Positions 62,349-64,000 of a DNA stretch of 64,000 nt are shown here, in pieces. The stretch is from Gemmatimonadota bacterium. GTDB taxonomy: Bacteria > Gemmatimonadota > Gemmatimonadetes > Longimicrobiales > Gaopeijiaceae. The translations under genes were made by a program, and so were the position numbers. The notes beneath the pieces were generated by a model. That model saw only the letters and a list, made by a program, of their open reading frames with translations, had not been told where the DNA came from and searched no databases. The stretch covers positions 36,828 through 100,827 of the forward strand of contig VXQO01000035.1 of NCBI GenBank assembly GCA_009838975.1. The letters are read 5' to 3'. Each line of letters starts with the position of its first letter. Within the stretch, counting starts at the first letter, position 1.

Positions 62349-62400
62349 CCGATTGGGGCGAAGGGCGGTGTTGCCCGGCGGTCGGCTCCGGACCGGCGCT

Positions 62401-63921
62401 TCAGGCCCTGCCGGTCCGGCGGCGCTCGCACCAGTCGCACGAAGCGCACGAGCGCCAGTTCACGGTCTCTCCAAGATAACGTAACAGCGACATGCGCCGG
62501 CATCCCCGCCTGCCGCTGTACCTCTGCATGGCGCGCAGCCGGTGGCGTGCCTGGTTCCGTGCCGACACGAGGGGGTCGAGGTCCGGCGGCTCGCCGGTGA
62601 TTGTGAGCGGGGGACCCGTGATGGGCGGCGGCCCTTCCTCTTCGCCGTCGGGCCAGTTCTCGATCCAGCGCTCGAAGTCGGGGGCCAGCGCCACCGCCCC
62701 GGAGCGCATCAGCCACTTGAGGTGGGGCACGTGGGCCGATCCCTGGCCGATGATCGCCGAGGCTGGAACGCGCGTAGCCGCGCCGTTGCGCGACCTGAGC
62801 CGCCTGAGGACCCCGAGCACGTCCCTGGGCGGCGGGTAGGCGCGGTCGAGGAACGCCTGGGGAACCTGCCAGTCTCCCTTGTCGACGAAGCCCATTGCCA
62901 TCGACAGGGTGCCGTCGCGGCCCGCACGGCCGGCCTCCTGGTAGTAGCTCTCGAGCGACCCGGGAAAGGCGTAGTGGAAGACCGCCCACACGTCGCCCCG
63001 GTCGATGCCCATCCCGAAGGCGCAGGTGGCCACCACGACGTTGGACTCGCGCGACATGAAGCGCTGCTGCACGGCCTGCCGCTCCTCCTTGGGCAGCGCG
63101 GCGTGGTACGCATCACCGATCACACCCTGGCCGGCCAGCGCCCGTCGCACGCTCACGACCTGCCGCCGCGTGGGTGCGTACACGATGAGCGCCCGCTCCG
63201 CGCACTCGGGCGGCGCGCGCCGGATCAGGCGCACCATGGCGCGGATGCGCTCAGGTCCCGGGCGCTGGCGCGCGACCAGCCAGCGAATGTTGGGGCGGTC
63301 GAACGACGTGACCACCCGGACCGGGTCGCGCATGCCGAGTACCCGGACGATGTCGTCGCGCACGGCCGGGGTCGCGGTGGCAGTCACCGCGAGAACCGGC
63401 GTGCGGACGATCGCGCGAAGACGGCGGATGCGACGGAAGGCGGGTCGGAATTCGTGGCCCCATTCCGAAATGCAGTGCGCCTCGTCGATCGTGATCAGCG
63501 AGACGGGAGAGGCGCCGAGAAGCCGCCTCAGCTTCGCCGCCTCGAGCCGCTCGGGCGAGCAGAAGAGCAGGTCGAGCCGCCCCTCCGCGATTGCTCGCTG
63601 GCCCTCGTCCTGGACGTCTCGCGAGTCCTGCGAGGTTAGTGACGCCGCTCTCAGCCCCAGCCGGCGCGCGCGGTCGACCTGGTCCTGCATGAGCGAGATC
63701 AGGGGGCTGACCACAACCACCAGGCCGTCCAGCATGAAGGCGGGCAGCTGGTAGCAGAGGGTCTTGCCGCCGCCGGTGGGAAGCACGCCGAGGGTGTCCC
63801 GTCCCGCCAGCACCCCCGCGATCAGACGTTCCTGTCCGGGCCTGAAGCCGTCGAATCCGAACCGCTCGCGCAGGACCGCGCGCGCCTCGGGACTGTGGGC
63901 GGTGTCGTGTTCGTCGTTCAC
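62401..63921 (-). CDS. RecQ family ATP-dependent DNA helicase
   Basis: GFRPGQERLIAGVLAGRDTLGVLPTGGGKTLCYQLPA; VSPLISLMQDQVD; ITIDEAHCISEWGHEFRPAFRRI; TATATPAVRDDI; CAFGMGIDRGDVWAVFHYAFPGSLESYYQEAGRAGRDG. Confidence 0.94.
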   Translation of the reverse strand: MNDEHDTAHSPEARAVLRERFGFDGFRPGQERLIAGVLAGRDTLGVLPTGGGKTLCYQLPAFMLDGLVVVVSPLISLMQDQVDRARRLGLRAASLTSQDSRDVQDEGQRAIAEGRLDLLFCSPERLEAAKLRRLLGASPVSLITIDEAHCISEWGHEFRPAFRRIRRLRAIVRTPVLAVTATATPAVRDDIVRVLGMRDPVRVVTSFDRPNIRWLVARQRPGPERIRAMVRLIRRAPPECAERALIVYAPTRRQVVSVRRALAGQGVIGDAYHAALPKEERQAVQQRFMSRESNVVVATCAFGMGIDRGDVWAVFHYAFPGSLESYYQEAGRAGRDGTLSMAMGFVDKGDWQVPQAFLDRAYPPPRDVLGVLRRLRSRNGAATRVPASAIIGQGSAHVPHLKWLMRSGAVALAPDFERWIENWPDGEEEGPPPITGPPLTITGEPPDLDPLVSARNQARHRLRAMQRYSGRRGCRRMSLLRYLGETVNWRSCASCDWCERRRTGRA

Positions 63922-64000
63922 CCCCTGAAGGGTATCGAGGCACGGGGGCGATGGAATGGCTCGATGGGATTGATTTTTGTAAGCGATTGGTACTGATTGG

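Noticed and set aside
63957-64000. GATTGG direct repeat at the window end upstream of recQ
   Set aside because: Only two 6-bp copies and truncated by the window edge

Overview
This is a GC-rich bacterial chromosomal window, densely packed with genes. The gene content suggests a Gemmatimonadota-like lineage, which is inference only. I call about 57 protein genes and one tRNA-Leu(CAA), and I saw no rRNA, CRISPR array, transposase, integrase or prophage. Most of the window is housekeeping: pdxA(partial)-holB-moaC, guaB, acs, moeA, etfBA, aroB, a PBP1A gene, gltA, acnA, rplU-rpmA, rng, recQ, three S9 peptidases, and a beta-oxidation/SSS-transporter block. The points most worth following up are: (1) a respiratory locus at 39.6-45.7 kb. 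It holds a heme-copper oxidase whose small single-TM subunit appears to be encoded in-frame inside the 3' end of an Rrf2 regulator gene. The divergent neighbour is a cytochrome b / 2x[4Fe-4S] ferredoxin / MvhD-like fusion. (2) A perfect ATCAT-N-ATGAT dyad occurs both upstream of a Fur-family regulator and between the Rrf2 and cytochrome b genes (12/13 identity over 13 bp). (3) One ORF fuses a PQQ-type sugar dehydrogenase to DUF1028 plus a peptidoglycan-binding-like tail. (4) A NYN - OST-HTH/LOTUS - OST-HTH - HhH protein. (5) A roughly 590-bp convergent intergenic region at 56.66-57.25 kb with four CACCCCCG repeats at 21-22 bp period, four phased A-tracts, a possible minus-strand promoter, GNRA-capped hairpins with recurrent GAGAC, and a GC hairpin plus T-rich tract. 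This region is a candidate structured ncRNA. All calls come from reading the sequence; no searches were run.
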